Source: Euzebya pacifica (GTDB lineage: Bacteria; Actinomycetota; Nitriliruptoria; Euzebyales; Euzebyaceae). From it: a stretch of DNA of 64,000 nucleotides. The DNA lies in assembly GCF_003344865.1 (NCBI RefSeq), contig NZ_CP031165.1, forward strand, positions 4,965,910-5,029,909, written 5' to 3'. The translations under genes were made by a program, and so were the position numbers. This document shows, piece after piece, positions 50,749 to 62,417 of this stretch. The notes below the pieces were generated by a model. The model saw nothing but the letters and a program-made list of their open reading frames with translations, did not search any database and was not told the DNA's origin. Position 1 is the stretch's first letter, and the number at the start of each line of letters is the position of its first letter.

Positions 50749-50772
50749 CCTGTCACCCATCAACGACAGGAG
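50749..50772 (+). promoter_or_regulatory. Hairpin overlapping the transposase ribosome binding site
   Basis: CCTGTC (50749-50754) pairs with GACAGG (50765-50770) across a 10-nt loop. The Shine-Dalgarno AGGAG (50768-50772) is partly in the 3' arm, 9 nt before the ATG at 50782. Occlusion would hold transposase translation low. Confidence 0.45.
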
Positions 50773-50781
50773 ACACATCCC

Positions 50782-51834
50782 ATGATCAGGCTCGGAGTCG
50801 ACGCGCACAAGCGCACCCACACCATCGTCGCCATCGATGATGCAGGCCGTGTCCTGGATGACATCACCGTGCAGACCACGGTGGCCGGCCACGTGAAGGC
50901 CGTCGCGTGGGCTGAACAGCTCGGCGATGAGCGCTGCTGGGCGCTTGAGGACTGCCGGCACCTCACCCGCCGGCTGGAGCAGGACCTGATCCGCGCCGGC
51001 GAGGCGGTCGTGCGAGTCCCACCGCGCCTGATGGGCCAGGCCCGCCGCGGCGGCCGCAAGCGCGGCAAGTCTGACCCGATCGATGCCGAAGCGGTCGCCA
51101 TCGCCGCGCTGCGCAACCCCCAGCTGGCCTCAGCACGACTGGACGGGCCCGAGCGGACCATCCGCCTGCTGGTGGATCATCGTGAGGACCTGGTCACTGA
51201 GCGCACCCGCATCCACAACAGGATCCACTGGCACCTACACGAGCTGCGCATCGACGACATCGCCCCCAAGACCCTCAGCCGCTACACGGTGCTCGACGGG
51301 CTGACCGCCAGGCTGGCTGAGCACGATGGAACGGTGGCCAACATCGCCACAGAGCTCATCGACCGGTGCCGCCATCTGACCGTGCGGATCAACGACCTGG
51401 AGCGGGAGATCGCCGAGCTGACCGCTGCCCAGGCCCCGTCGCTGCTGGCGCTGCCAGGCTGCGGGGCGCTGACCGCAGCCAAGCTGATCGGCGAGACCGC
51501 TGGAGTGGATCGCTTTCACTCCAAGGCCGCGTTCGCGATGGTCAACGGCACCGCGCCGATCCCGGTGTGGTCATCCAACCGTGAACGGTTCCGGCTCAAC
51601 CGTGGCGGCAACCGGCAGCTGAACGTGGCGTTGCACCGCATCGCGATCACCCAGATGCGCATCCACCCCCCGGCACGCGCCTACGTCGACAAGAAGCTTG
51701 CCGAGGGCAAGACCAAGACCGAAGCGATCCGGGCGCTGAGACGACGCCTCTCCGACGTCGTCTACCGCGCCATGGTCACCGACCAACAGACCCCTCAACC
51801 GGCCCCGGCGACTTGCGTCGCACTCGCCGCTTGA
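50782..51834 (+). CDS. IS110-family transposase
   Basis: This 350-residue protein has an N-terminal RuvC-like DEDD domain: GVDAHKRTHTIVAIDDAG (first Asp), CWALEDCRHL (Glu) and RGKSDPIDAEAVAIAAL (two Asp). The C-terminal Tnp20 domain has LLALPGCGALTAAKLIGE with the helix-hairpin-helix, and AFAMVNGTAPIPVWSSNRER with RGGNRQLNVALHRIAI, where the conserved serine of this family acts. Both domains are complete, so the enzyme is probably active. In this family the enzyme works with a structured bridge RNA from the non-coding end. AGGAG lies 9 nt before the ATG. The coding sequence is slightly less GC-rich at third positions than its neighbours. Confidence 0.95.
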   Translation: MIRLGVDAHKRTHTIVAIDDAGRVLDDITVQTTVAGHVKAVAWAEQLGDERCWALEDCRHLTRRLEQDLIRAGEAVVRVPPRLMGQARRGGRKRGKSDPIDAEAVAIAALRNPQLASARLDGPERTIRLLVDHREDLVTERTRIHNRIHWHLHELRIDDIAPKTLSRYTVLDGLTARLAEHDGTVANIATELIDRCRHLTVRINDLEREIAELTAAQAPSLLALPGCGALTAAKLIGETAGVDRFHSKAAFAMVNGTAPIPVWSSNRERFRLNRGGNRQLNVALHRIAITQMRIHPPARAYVDKKLAEGKTKTEAIRALRRRLSDVVYRAMVTDQQTPQPAPATCVALAA

Positions 51835-51848
51835 CATAGGAGATTCCC

Positions 51849-53165
51849 GTGATCGAACCCACCGCCCCCGACTACGCCGAGTACCTCCAGCGGATCTTCA
51901 CCGCCGCCCAGGACGTGGCGAGCCATCCCCGACCCGACTCGCCCCACGCGGGTGCCCCCGCCGAGGTCGCCGACGCCGCCGAGGCGGCCATCGAGGCCAT
52001 GCGCGAGGACCTGGTCGGGCTGTCCCACGACATCCACGCCCATCCGGAGCTGTGCTACGAGGAGCACTACAGCGCCGCCGCGGTCGAGGCGTTCGTGGCC
52101 GACCGTGGCCACGTCGTGACGCGACCCGCGTGGGGGCTGGACACCGCGCTCCTGGCCGAAGCCGGGGCAGCGGACGGGCCGACCGTCGCGATCCTCGCGG
52201 AGTACGACGCGCTGCCCGACATCGGGCACGGGTGCGGGCACAACGTCATCTGCGCCACCGCCGTCGGCGCCTTCCTCGGTGCAGCCGCGGTCGTCGAGCG
52301 CACCGGTGGGCGGGTGCAGCTGATCGGCACCCCCGCCGAGGAGGGTGGCGGCGGCAAGGAGAAGATCGCACGCGCCGGTGGGTTCGACGACGTCGACGCT
52401 GCCGTCATGCTGCACCCGTTCTTCGCCGACATCGCCGACCACCCGTTCATCGGCGTGCGGACCGTCCAGGTCGTCTACACCGGGATGGCCGCCCATGCCT
52501 CCGCGCTGCCGTTCATGGGCCGCAACGCCCTCGACGCCGCGGTGCAGGCCTACACCGGGATGGGCCAGCTGCGCCAGCACATGCTGCCCACCGACCGGGT
52601 CCACGGGATCTTCACCGACGGCGGCCAGAAGCCCAACATCGTGCCGCAGCGGGCGGCGCTGGAGTTCTACCTGCGGTCCGCCGAACCCAGCACCCTGGAG
52701 GAGCTGTCGAAGCGAGCGGAGGCGATCTTCGAGGGCGCAGCCCAGCAGACCGGCTGTGGCGTGGAGATCATCTGGGACGTCACGCCCGTCTACCTGCCGA
52801 CCCGCCTGAACGGTCCGCTGACCGAGCGCTACGCCGTTGCCGCGGCCAAGCGCGGCCGGCCGGTCATCCCCAGGGGCCTGCTGCCGGAGTCGATGACCGG
52901 CTCGACGGACCTCGGCAACCTCAGCGTCCGCGTCCCGAGCATCCACCCGTTGCTGGGCATCGCGCCGTTCGGGACGCCGCTGCACACCAGCGACTTCGCG
53001 GCCGCCGCGATCACCGAGGAGGCCGACAACGGCGTCATCGACGGTGCCGTCGCGATGGCGCAGGCAACCCTCGACTTCCTGGCCGACGCCGACCTCCGCG
53101 CCGCGGCGGCCCGGGACTTCGAGCTGGGCGGCGGGCTCCTGGACGTCGAGGCGATGTACCCGTGA
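51849..53165 (+). CDS. M20-family amidohydrolase/peptidase
   Basis: This 438-residue zinc amidohydrolase resembles the AbgB/IlvE-type subgroup that cleaves N-acyl or p-aminobenzoyl-glutamate amides. Zinc-site segments are LSHDIHAHPELCYEE, LAEYDALPDIGHGCGHNVIC (about 114-133) and GTPAEEGGGGKEKIARAG with the catalytic Glu. The dimerisation domain has GMAAHASALPFMGRNALDAA and STDLGNLSVRVPSIHP (about 350-365). GTG 51849 follows TAGGAG at a proper distance (51837-51842). That ribosome binding site abuts the IS110 right end, so the IS insertion preserved or restored it. The gene forms a coupled unit with DoxX-like and ATP-grasp genes downstream. Confidence 0.9.
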   Translation: MIEPTAPDYAEYLQRIFTAAQDVASHPRPDSPHAGAPAEVADAAEAAIEAMREDLVGLSHDIHAHPELCYEEHYSAAAVEAFVADRGHVVTRPAWGLDTALLAEAGAADGPTVAILAEYDALPDIGHGCGHNVICATAVGAFLGAAAVVERTGGRVQLIGTPAEEGGGGKEKIARAGGFDDVDAAVMLHPFFADIADHPFIGVRTVQVVYTGMAAHASALPFMGRNALDAAVQAYTGMGQLRQHMLPTDRVHGIFTDGGQKPNIVPQRAALEFYLRSAEPSTLEELSKRAEAIFEGAAQQTGCGVEIIWDVTPVYLPTRLNGPLTERYAVAAAKRGRPVIPRGLLPESMTGSTDLGNLSVRVPSIHPLLGIAPFGTPLHTSDFAAAAITEEADNGVIDGAVAMAQATLDFLADADLRAAAARDFELGGGLLDVEAMYP

Positions 53166-53602
53166 GGTCGCTCCTGCGGGGACCGGCGAAGGCGCTGCTG
53201 CTCGGCGGACTCCTGCTGGGCGTCGGCACGCTGCACTTCGTGGCCCCGAAGCCCTTCGACAGCATCATCCCCCGGGCGCTCCCCGAGGAGGCCCGACGGC
53301 CGTTGACCTACGCCTCGGGTGTGGTCGAGGTGGCCGCCGGCGCCATGCTGCTGGCCCCCCGCACCCGTCGTCTCGGCGGGCGGCTGGCGTTCTGGCTGAT
53401 CCTCGCCGTGTGGCCCGCCAACATCGACGCGGCCCTGCGCGGCGGCTACCCCGGCCTGCCCGGCGTCGTGGGCGGCGCCACCGCCGCCTGGATCCGTGTG
53501 CCGCTGCAGCTGCCCCTGCTGTGGCTCGCCCACCGCATCGCCCGTGACCCCGGGGCTCCGACCGGGCCGGCCACCGAAACCAACGCCAGGACCGACGCAT
53601 GA
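53162..53602 (+). CDS. DoxX-family membrane protein
   Basis: This 146-residue protein has four helices (about 8-24, 48-65, 72-90 and 98-120). HFVAPKPFDSIIPRALPEEA near the N-terminus and LTYASGVVEVAAGAMLLAPR are typical of DoxX-like proteins, which are suggested to act as quinone-linked or redox membrane partners. GTG 53162 overlaps the M20 stop by 4 bp, and its TGA overlaps the next ATG. The tail is Pro/Thr-rich. Function unknown. Confidence 0.8.
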   Translation: MRSLLRGPAKALLLGGLLLGVGTLHFVAPKPFDSIIPRALPEEARRPLTYASGVVEVAAGAMLLAPRTRRLGGRLAFWLILAVWPANIDAALRGGYPGLPGVVGGATAAWIRVPLQLPLLWLAHRIARDPGAPTGPATETNARTDA

Positions 53603-54480
53603 TGCTCGATCGGATCGCGCGCGTTGCGCTGGCCACCTGCGCGGACTTCCCTGATCTCGAGGAGCCCGAACGGCTGGTCCTCGACCCGCTGCGGGACCGC
53701 GGCATCGAGCCGGTTCCGGCCGTCTGGGACGACCCGGCCGTCGACTGGTCGAGCTTCGACCTGGTGGTGCTGCGCGGGACGTGGGACTACGCCGAACGGC
53801 TGGAGGAGTTCATGGCGTGGACTCGCCGCGCCGACGCCGTCACGACGGTGCTGAACCCGCCCGACGTGGTCTCGTGGAACACCGACAAGCGGTACCTGGC
53901 CGAGCTCGCCGAACACGACGTGCGGATCGTCCCGACGACGTTCCTGGCTGCCCACGACGCCCCGATGCTGCCCACGAGCAGTGAGTACGTCGTCAAGCCG
54001 ACGGTGTCGGCGGGCTCGCGCGACACCGCGCGCTACCTCGCCGGGCGTGACGACGCGGTCGCCCGTGCACACGCCGAACGGCTGCTGGCCGCCGGCCGCG
54101 AGGTCATGATCCAGCCCTACGTCGACACGGTGGACGACCACGGCGAGACCGCGCTGCTCTACCTCAACGGCCGCTTCTCCCACGCCATCCGCAAGGGGCC
54201 GCTACTGGAGTCCGGCGCCGCGCCCACCACCGAGCTGTTCGCCCAGGAGACCATCGACCCGCGCACGCCGTCGGCGGCGGACCGAACCGTCGCCGATGCC
54301 GTCACGGCGTTCCTGACCGACCGCTTCGGCACGCTGCTGTACGCCCGCGTCGACCTGCTGGAGGGTCCCGACGGCCCGATGGTGCTGGAGGTCGAGCTGA
54401 CCGAGCCGTCGTTGTTCATCCAGTCCGACGACGCCGCCCCTGCGCGGCTGGCCGACGCGATCAGCGGTCGCCTGGGCTGA
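53599..54480 (+). CDS. ATP-grasp domain protein
   Basis: This 293-residue protein has an N-terminal pre-ATP-grasp region with LVVLRGTWDYAERLEEFMAW (about 54-73), a motif of the RimK/cycloserine ligase DcsG-like group. The ATP-grasp follows: WNTDKRYLAELAEHDVRIVP, EYVVKPTVSAGSRDTARYL (about 128-146), EVMIQPYVDTVDDHGETALL, FSHAIRKGPLL and YARVDLLEGPDGPMVLEVEL with the metal-binding Asp/Glu/Glu. It should join a carboxylate to an amine with ATP. AGGA lies 7 nt upstream of the ATG. Coupled to DoxX and M20 genes; an opposing amide synthase/hydrolase pair is a reasonable idea. It overlaps the convergent membrane protein gene by 20 bp. Confidence 0.87.
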   Translation: MMLDRIARVALATCADFPDLEEPERLVLDPLRDRGIEPVPAVWDDPAVDWSSFDLVVLRGTWDYAERLEEFMAWTRRADAVTTVLNPPDVVSWNTDKRYLAELAEHDVRIVPTTFLAAHDAPMLPTSSEYVVKPTVSAGSRDTARYLAGRDDAVARAHAERLLAAGREVMIQPYVDTVDDHGETALLYLNGRFSHAIRKGPLLESGAAPTTELFAQETIDPRTPSAADRTVADAVTAFLTDRFGTLLYARVDLLEGPDGPMVLEVELTEPSLFIQSDDAAPARLADAISGRLG

Positions 54481-55924
54481 CACCCGGATCGGTGTCGGCT
54501 GCGGTGACGGCCATCGGTTCCACCACCGCGGGATCGCCGTCGGCTGGCGCGTCCTTCACCGTGGCGTTCCACACGAGGTCCAGCACGACCAGCACGCCGG
54601 CAAGCTGGACCAGCTGACCCCACGGCGCACCGAGCCATGGGGTGAGCAGGTTCTGGCCGAAGCGGCCCTCGGCGATCCGCCAGAGCCAGTGGCCAGCGGC
54701 GAAGGTCTCCGTCGGCTGGGCCAGCGGGTTGGTTGCGATCGAGGCGAACATGGCCACGGCGCCGATGACGATCGAGCCGATGACGGCAACACGACTCCAT
54801 CGCCAGGCACGCGCCACGCCGACCGCGACGAACGGCAGTGCGGGCACCACGTAGCGCGGGCCCGGTGCGGCGCCGGCGGTGACGCTGAACCAGCCGCCCT
54901 GGACCGCCACGAAGGCCGCGAAGACGACCAGGCCGACGACCGCCACCTCACGCGTGCGCCGCTGCCGGGCCAGCATGACCAGGCCGATGACCCCGACGAG
55001 CACGACGGGGGTGAGGGTCAACAACCCGCGTTCGCCCATCAGGACCTGCACGGTCAGGCCCGGGTCGGGCACGCGGATGCCGAACAGGCCCTGCTCGTGG
55101 AACTGCTGGAAGGACCCGGAGTTGCTGTAGCTGAACTCCAGGGGGTCGCCCCAGGTGATGGCGTTGTAGACCGTCAGGACGGCGAGGGCCGGCAGCCCCC
55201 CGGCGACGTAGGCCACGGCGCCCGCCTTGTGGCGGACCAGCACCAGCACGCCGACGACGACCACAATGATCCCGGTCGTGTACTCCGACACCACTGCCAT
55301 GCCGCCGAGCAGCCCCGCCGCGGCCAGCCGGAGGGTTGGCGCATCCGGATCCCGGGCGGCCAGGTAGGCCGCGTACCCCAGGGCTGCGGCCAGCACATGG
55401 CTGAACAGCACGGTGGCGAAGGGCAGCAGGAGGGTCGACAGGGACATGCCGACCGCGGCGACGGTGGCGGCTCGCGGGTCCCCGGTCACCTTCAGCGCGA
55501 AGCGGCGCATCATCACGGCCAGCACGGCCGCGGGGATGGCGGCGGACCACAACGACGTCCACCAGAGCGTGTAGTTGTCGAAGTACCGCTCCTCCACCCC
55601 GGGTTCGGCGCCGGCAAGCCGCGCCAGGCCGTAGAAGGGCGCGGCCAGCAGCGGCTGCCCGGGGGCCTTGTCGGAGTACAGGTGCCCCTCCCGCTCGGCG
55701 TAGTCCACCGAGAGGATCCCGCCGCTGTCGCGAGGACCCAGCCCGAGCAGCAGGCCGGGCCCGTACTCGTCGATCTGCACCGTCCCGTCGTCCCACATGG
55801 CGGCCGTCAGCGCCAGCCGCGAGGCCTGATGGGCCATCAGCAGCTGCACGGTCGGAGCCGTGGCAACGAGCACCAGGGCGAAGACGAGCAGCTCGGTTCG
55901 CCACCGGGACAGGAACGCACGCAT
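54461..55924 (-). CDS. Polytopic membrane protein, glycosyltransferase-C / PMT-like
   Basis: This 487-residue protein has about eleven helices. A first helix (ELLVFALVLVATAPTVQLLM) is followed by an extracytoplasmic loop with TAAMWDDGTVQIDEYGPGLL and YSDKAPGQPLLAAPFYGLAR (about 70-100), which resembles the loop 1 region with catalytic Asp in GT-C enzymes and actinobacterial mannosyl- or arabinosyltransferases. Later segments include VSEYTTGIIVVVVGVLVLV, WGDPLEFSYSNSGSFQQFHE and AGAAPGPRYVVPALPFVAV. The function proposed is transfer of a sugar from a polyprenyl donor on the outer face. ATG 55924 has a TACGGT box 7 nt upstream. Family assignment is moderate. Confidence 0.68.
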   Translation of the reverse strand: MRAFLSRWRTELLVFALVLVATAPTVQLLMAHQASRLALTAAMWDDGTVQIDEYGPGLLLGLGPRDSGGILSVDYAEREGHLYSDKAPGQPLLAAPFYGLARLAGAEPGVEERYFDNYTLWWTSLWSAAIPAAVLAVMMRRFALKVTGDPRAATVAAVGMSLSTLLLPFATVLFSHVLAAALGYAAYLAARDPDAPTLRLAAAGLLGGMAVVSEYTTGIIVVVVGVLVLVRHKAGAVAYVAGGLPALAVLTVYNAITWGDPLEFSYSNSGSFQQFHEQGLFGIRVPDPGLTVQVLMGERGLLTLTPVVLVGVIGLVMLARQRRTREVAVVGLVVFAAFVAVQGGWFSVTAGAAPGPRYVVPALPFVAVGVARAWRWSRVAVIGSIVIGAVAMFASIATNPLAQPTETFAAGHWLWRIAEGRFGQNLLTPWLGAPWGQLVQLAGVLVVLDLVWNATVKDAPADGDPAVVEPMAVTAADTDPGVSPGDR

Positions 55925-55931
55925 GGCCCAT

Positions 55932-55937
55932 ACCGTA
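55932..55937 (-). promoter_or_regulatory. Putative -10 box of the membrane glycosyltransferase-like gene
   Basis: TACGGT on the minus strand, 7 nt before the ATG at 55924. Confidence 0.4.
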
Positions 55938-55968
55938 GGCCCTCGGCTCGTCCTCGGACCCCACCCGC

Positions 55969-56135
55969 GGATGGATCGGATCCCACCCGCGGATGGAATC
56001 GCCTCGTGCGCCGGACGGAATCGCCTCAACGTACCGGTGACGGAGCGTCGTCCATGCTGGTCAGGGGCCTTCGCCCGGACGGAATCGCCTCCACGCTGCG
56101 GTCGGCGCCCGTACCGCGGAGGCGTATCCATCCGG
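55969..56135. repeat. 22-bp imperfect tandem repeats with an inverted copy
   Basis: Units starting at 55969, 55991 and 56013 have a 22-bp period with core GGAYGGAATCGCCTC. A further direct copy is at 56077-56091 and an inverted copy (GGAGGCGTATCCATCCGG) at 56118-56135. They fill the 224-bp gap between divergent genes. Function unknown; tandem operators or folded RNA ends are options. Confidence 0.65.
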
Positions 56136-56148
56136 TTGGCGGGCGTCC

Positions 56149-57279
56149 GTGGCCGCTACCGTTCCCCGCATCGCCAGCCGTTCCCCCGATCCGTGGACAC
56201 CGCCGGATGCGCCACTCGCACCGGTGGAGGTCGGGCGTGTCCGGATCGTCACCGACCACGTCGGGGGTGACGCGGTCGCGGGACGGATCAGCCTCCACGA
56301 CGGTGAGGTGGTCGGGGCCTTCCACGCCTCGATCGACGTCCACACCCACGCGGCGAAGGGGCACCTCCGGGTTGCCGACCCGGCCCGCCGACACGGCATC
56401 GCCCGCCACGTCGTCCCGCGGCTGATCACGGTCGCCCTCACCCCACAGCGCGAGGGAGGGATGGGGCTGCGCCGCGTCCAGTCGGCGACCGCGAGCAGCA
56501 ACGTCGCCGCCATCGCACTGGCCCGCCGGCTCGGGGTCAAGCGGGAGACACGCGCCCGACAGGACCGCTGGACCGAGGGCGTCGGCATCGACGACACCCT
56601 CGCCTGGGGCGTCCTCGCCGACGAGTGGGACACCTCGGCCCATCGGATGCGCGGCGCCGACCCCGACGTGACGATCGGCGTCGGTCCGCACCCCGACCCG
56701 TGGCCGACCGACGAACGCTACGACCCTGCGCTGCTGGCCGCCGGGGACCGTCGCAACGTCGCCGACCACTACCGCTACTGGACCGTCGAGGCGATCCGCG
56801 CCGACCTCGCCGCATCGGCCCGCCCGTTCCACGTCGCGATCGAGAACTGGCGGCACGACCTCAACATCGGCACCGTCGTGCGGACCGCCAACGCCTTCGG
56901 GGCAGGCGGCGTCCACATCGTGGGCAAGCGGCAGTGGAACAAGCGTGGGGCGATGGTGACCGACCGCTACCTCGACGTGCACCACCACGATCGGTTCGAG
57001 GGGCTCCGCCAGTTCGCCGTCGACCACGACCTGACCCTGACCGGCATCGACAACCTGCCGGGCTCCCGGTCCCTGCTGACGACCCCGCTGCCCGAACGAT
57101 GCCTCATGGTCTTCGGCCAGGAGGGCCCGGGCCTGTCACCCCAGGCGCGCACCCACGTCGAGGCCGTCCTGCACATCCCGCAGGTCGGATCGACCCGCTC
57201 GATCAACGCCGGCGTGGCCAGCGGGATCGCCATGGCGGCCTGGACCGCCCAGCACACTTCCGGGAACCAGTCAGGCTGA
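56149..57279 (+). CDS. Fusion of a GNAT acetyltransferase-like domain and a SpoU-type RNA methyltransferase
   Basis: This 376-residue protein has two domains. Residues about 25-165 resemble a GNAT acetyltransferase (RVADPARRHGIARHVVPRLI, ASSNVAAIALARRLGVKRET). Residues about 215-370 are a SPOUT-fold SpoU methyltransferase: AIENWRHDLNIGTVVRTANA (motif 1, Asn and Arg), MVFGQEGPGLSPQ (motif 2) and IPQVGSTRSINAGVASGIAM (motif 3). The second half should methylate a 2'-O ribose in rRNA or tRNA. In the GNAT-like half, the acetyl-CoA loop is RRHGIAR. GTG 56149 is the first usable start. The pairing of domains is unusual. It lies 97 bp upstream of the Kgd gene. Confidence 0.83.
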   Translation: MAATVPRIASRSPDPWTPPDAPLAPVEVGRVRIVTDHVGGDAVAGRISLHDGEVVGAFHASIDVHTHAAKGHLRVADPARRHGIARHVVPRLITVALTPQREGGMGLRRVQSATASSNVAAIALARRLGVKRETRARQDRWTEGVGIDDTLAWGVLADEWDTSAHRMRGADPDVTIGVGPHPDPWPTDERYDPALLAAGDRRNVADHYRYWTVEAIRADLAASARPFHVAIENWRHDLNIGTVVRTANAFGAGGVHIVGKRQWNKRGAMVTDRYLDVHHHDRFEGLRQFAVDHDLTLTGIDNLPGSRSLLTTPLPERCLMVFGQEGPGLSPQARTHVEAVLHIPQVGSTRSINAGVASGIAMAAWTAQHTSGNQSG

Positions 57280-57376
57280 TTGCCCTTCCGGTCCCTCCCG
57301 TGGTGGGTCGCACACGGCCGGGGCCGATACGATGCCGTCCGAAGACTGCCTTCCCTACCCAGGTGGTGACCTGACA

Positions 57377-61071
<3,695 letters not shown>

Positions 61072-61072
<1 letters not shown>

Positions 61073-62376
61073 TGCACGACGACGCCACACCGGCCGGGGT
61101 CCAGCACGAATCCCGGCCGGGTGACCCAGCGGGCCTGATGGCGTTCATCGACGCCTCGCCCACGCCGTTCCACGCGGTCGCCAGCCTGGCGGCGCGGCTG
61201 GAGCAGGCCGGGTTCGTGGCGTTCGACGAGCGGGAGCGGTGGACCGTGGAACCCGGCACGGCCGGGTACGTCGTCCGGGACGGCGGCTCGATCATCGCCT
61301 TCCGGGTGGGATCGGCCCCGCTCGCCGAGGCCGGGTTCCGCATCGCCGGTGCCCACACCGACTCCCCCACCTACCGGCTGCGTCCGCACGCCGACGTCGA
61401 GCGGACCGGCTACCGGCAGGTGGCCGTCGAGGTCTACGGCGGCCCGCTGCACTACACGTGGCTGGACCGCGACCTGACCGTCGCCGGCCGGGTCGTGACC
61501 GCCGACGGCGACATCGAGCTGGTCCGCCTGCCCGGTGCCCCGCTGCGCATCCCCAGCCTTGCGATCCACCTCAACCGCGGGGTCAACGACGAGGGGCTGA
61601 AGCTCAACCCGCAGCAGCACATGCTGCCGATCTGGTCGGCTGCGGTCGAGGACGCCTCGATCATCGAGGAGGTCACCGACCACGTCGGCGCCGACGAGCT
61701 GCTCGCCTGGGACCTGATCCTGGCCGACACCCAGCCCTCGGCCCTCGGCGGTCGCGACGACCAGTTCGTCATGGCCCCGCGCCAGGACAACCTGGTCTCG
61801 TGCCATGCCGCCGTCGATGCGATCATCGCCGCCGGCCCGGCCGAGGCGACCCAGGTCGTGGTCTGCAACGACCACGAGGAGGTCGGCTCGGGCAGTGCGG
61901 AGGGTGCCAGGGGGGCGATGCTCGAGGACACCCTGTCCCGGCTGGTCGTGGCCAGCGGCGACACCGACCCGCAGGCCCGACCGCGGGCGTTCGCCGGGTC
62001 GATCCTGGTCAGCGCCGACTCGGCCCACGCGGTGCACCCCAACTACGCCGACCGGCACGACCCCGGCCACCAGCCCCGCCTCGGCGGCGGCCCCGTGGTG
62101 AAGGTGCATGCCAACCAGGCCTACGCCACCGACGCCGGCACCGCAGCCTGGTTCATCAGCCGCTGCCGCGAGGCGGACGTTCCCGTGCAGGCGTTCACCA
62201 ACCGCGCCGACTCCCCCAGCGGGTCGACCATCGGACCGCTGACCGCGACGCGGCTCGGCATCCACACCGTGGACATCGGCAGCCCGTTGCTGTCCATGCA
62301 CTCCATCCGCGAGCAGTCCCATGCCGAGGACCTGGCGCACCTGACGCGCGCGCTGGCCCAGCACATGGCAAGCTGA
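61072..62376 (+). CDS. M18-family aminopeptidase
   Basis: This 434-residue metallo-aminopeptidase of the ApeB/aspartyl aminopeptidase type has FRIAGAHTDSPTYRLRPHAD (about 89-108, first zinc His and Asp). QDNLVSCHAAVDAIIAAG is the second Asp region, and VVVCNDHEEVGSGSAEGARG (about 262-281) holds the catalytic Glu and a zinc ligand. SADSAHAVHPNYADRHDPGH and the final SMHSIREQSHAEDLAHL hold the remaining His ligand. It trims N-terminal residues (acidic or neutral) in the cytoplasm. The start overlaps the Kgd stop (TGATG). Length is normal for M18. Confidence 0.93.
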
Positions 62377-62417
62377 CCGCCGCACACCGCCGCGATCGAG
62401 GCAGAGAGGAACCCGCC

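Larger units (their letters stand above)
50581..51842 (+). mobile_element. IS110-family insertion sequence (ends approximate)
   Basis: This is an element of about 1.2 kb built around one DEDD transposase. As usual for IS110 there are no terminal inverted repeats, so both ends are estimates. CTTGATAGGAG (50694-50704) resembles CTTGACATAGGAG (51830-51842), which may mark core sequences at the two ends; in that case the element would start near 50705 rather than 50581. The right end lies within about 10 bp of the next gene's GTG start. The 50515-50781 gap has no other gene. Confidence 0.7.
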
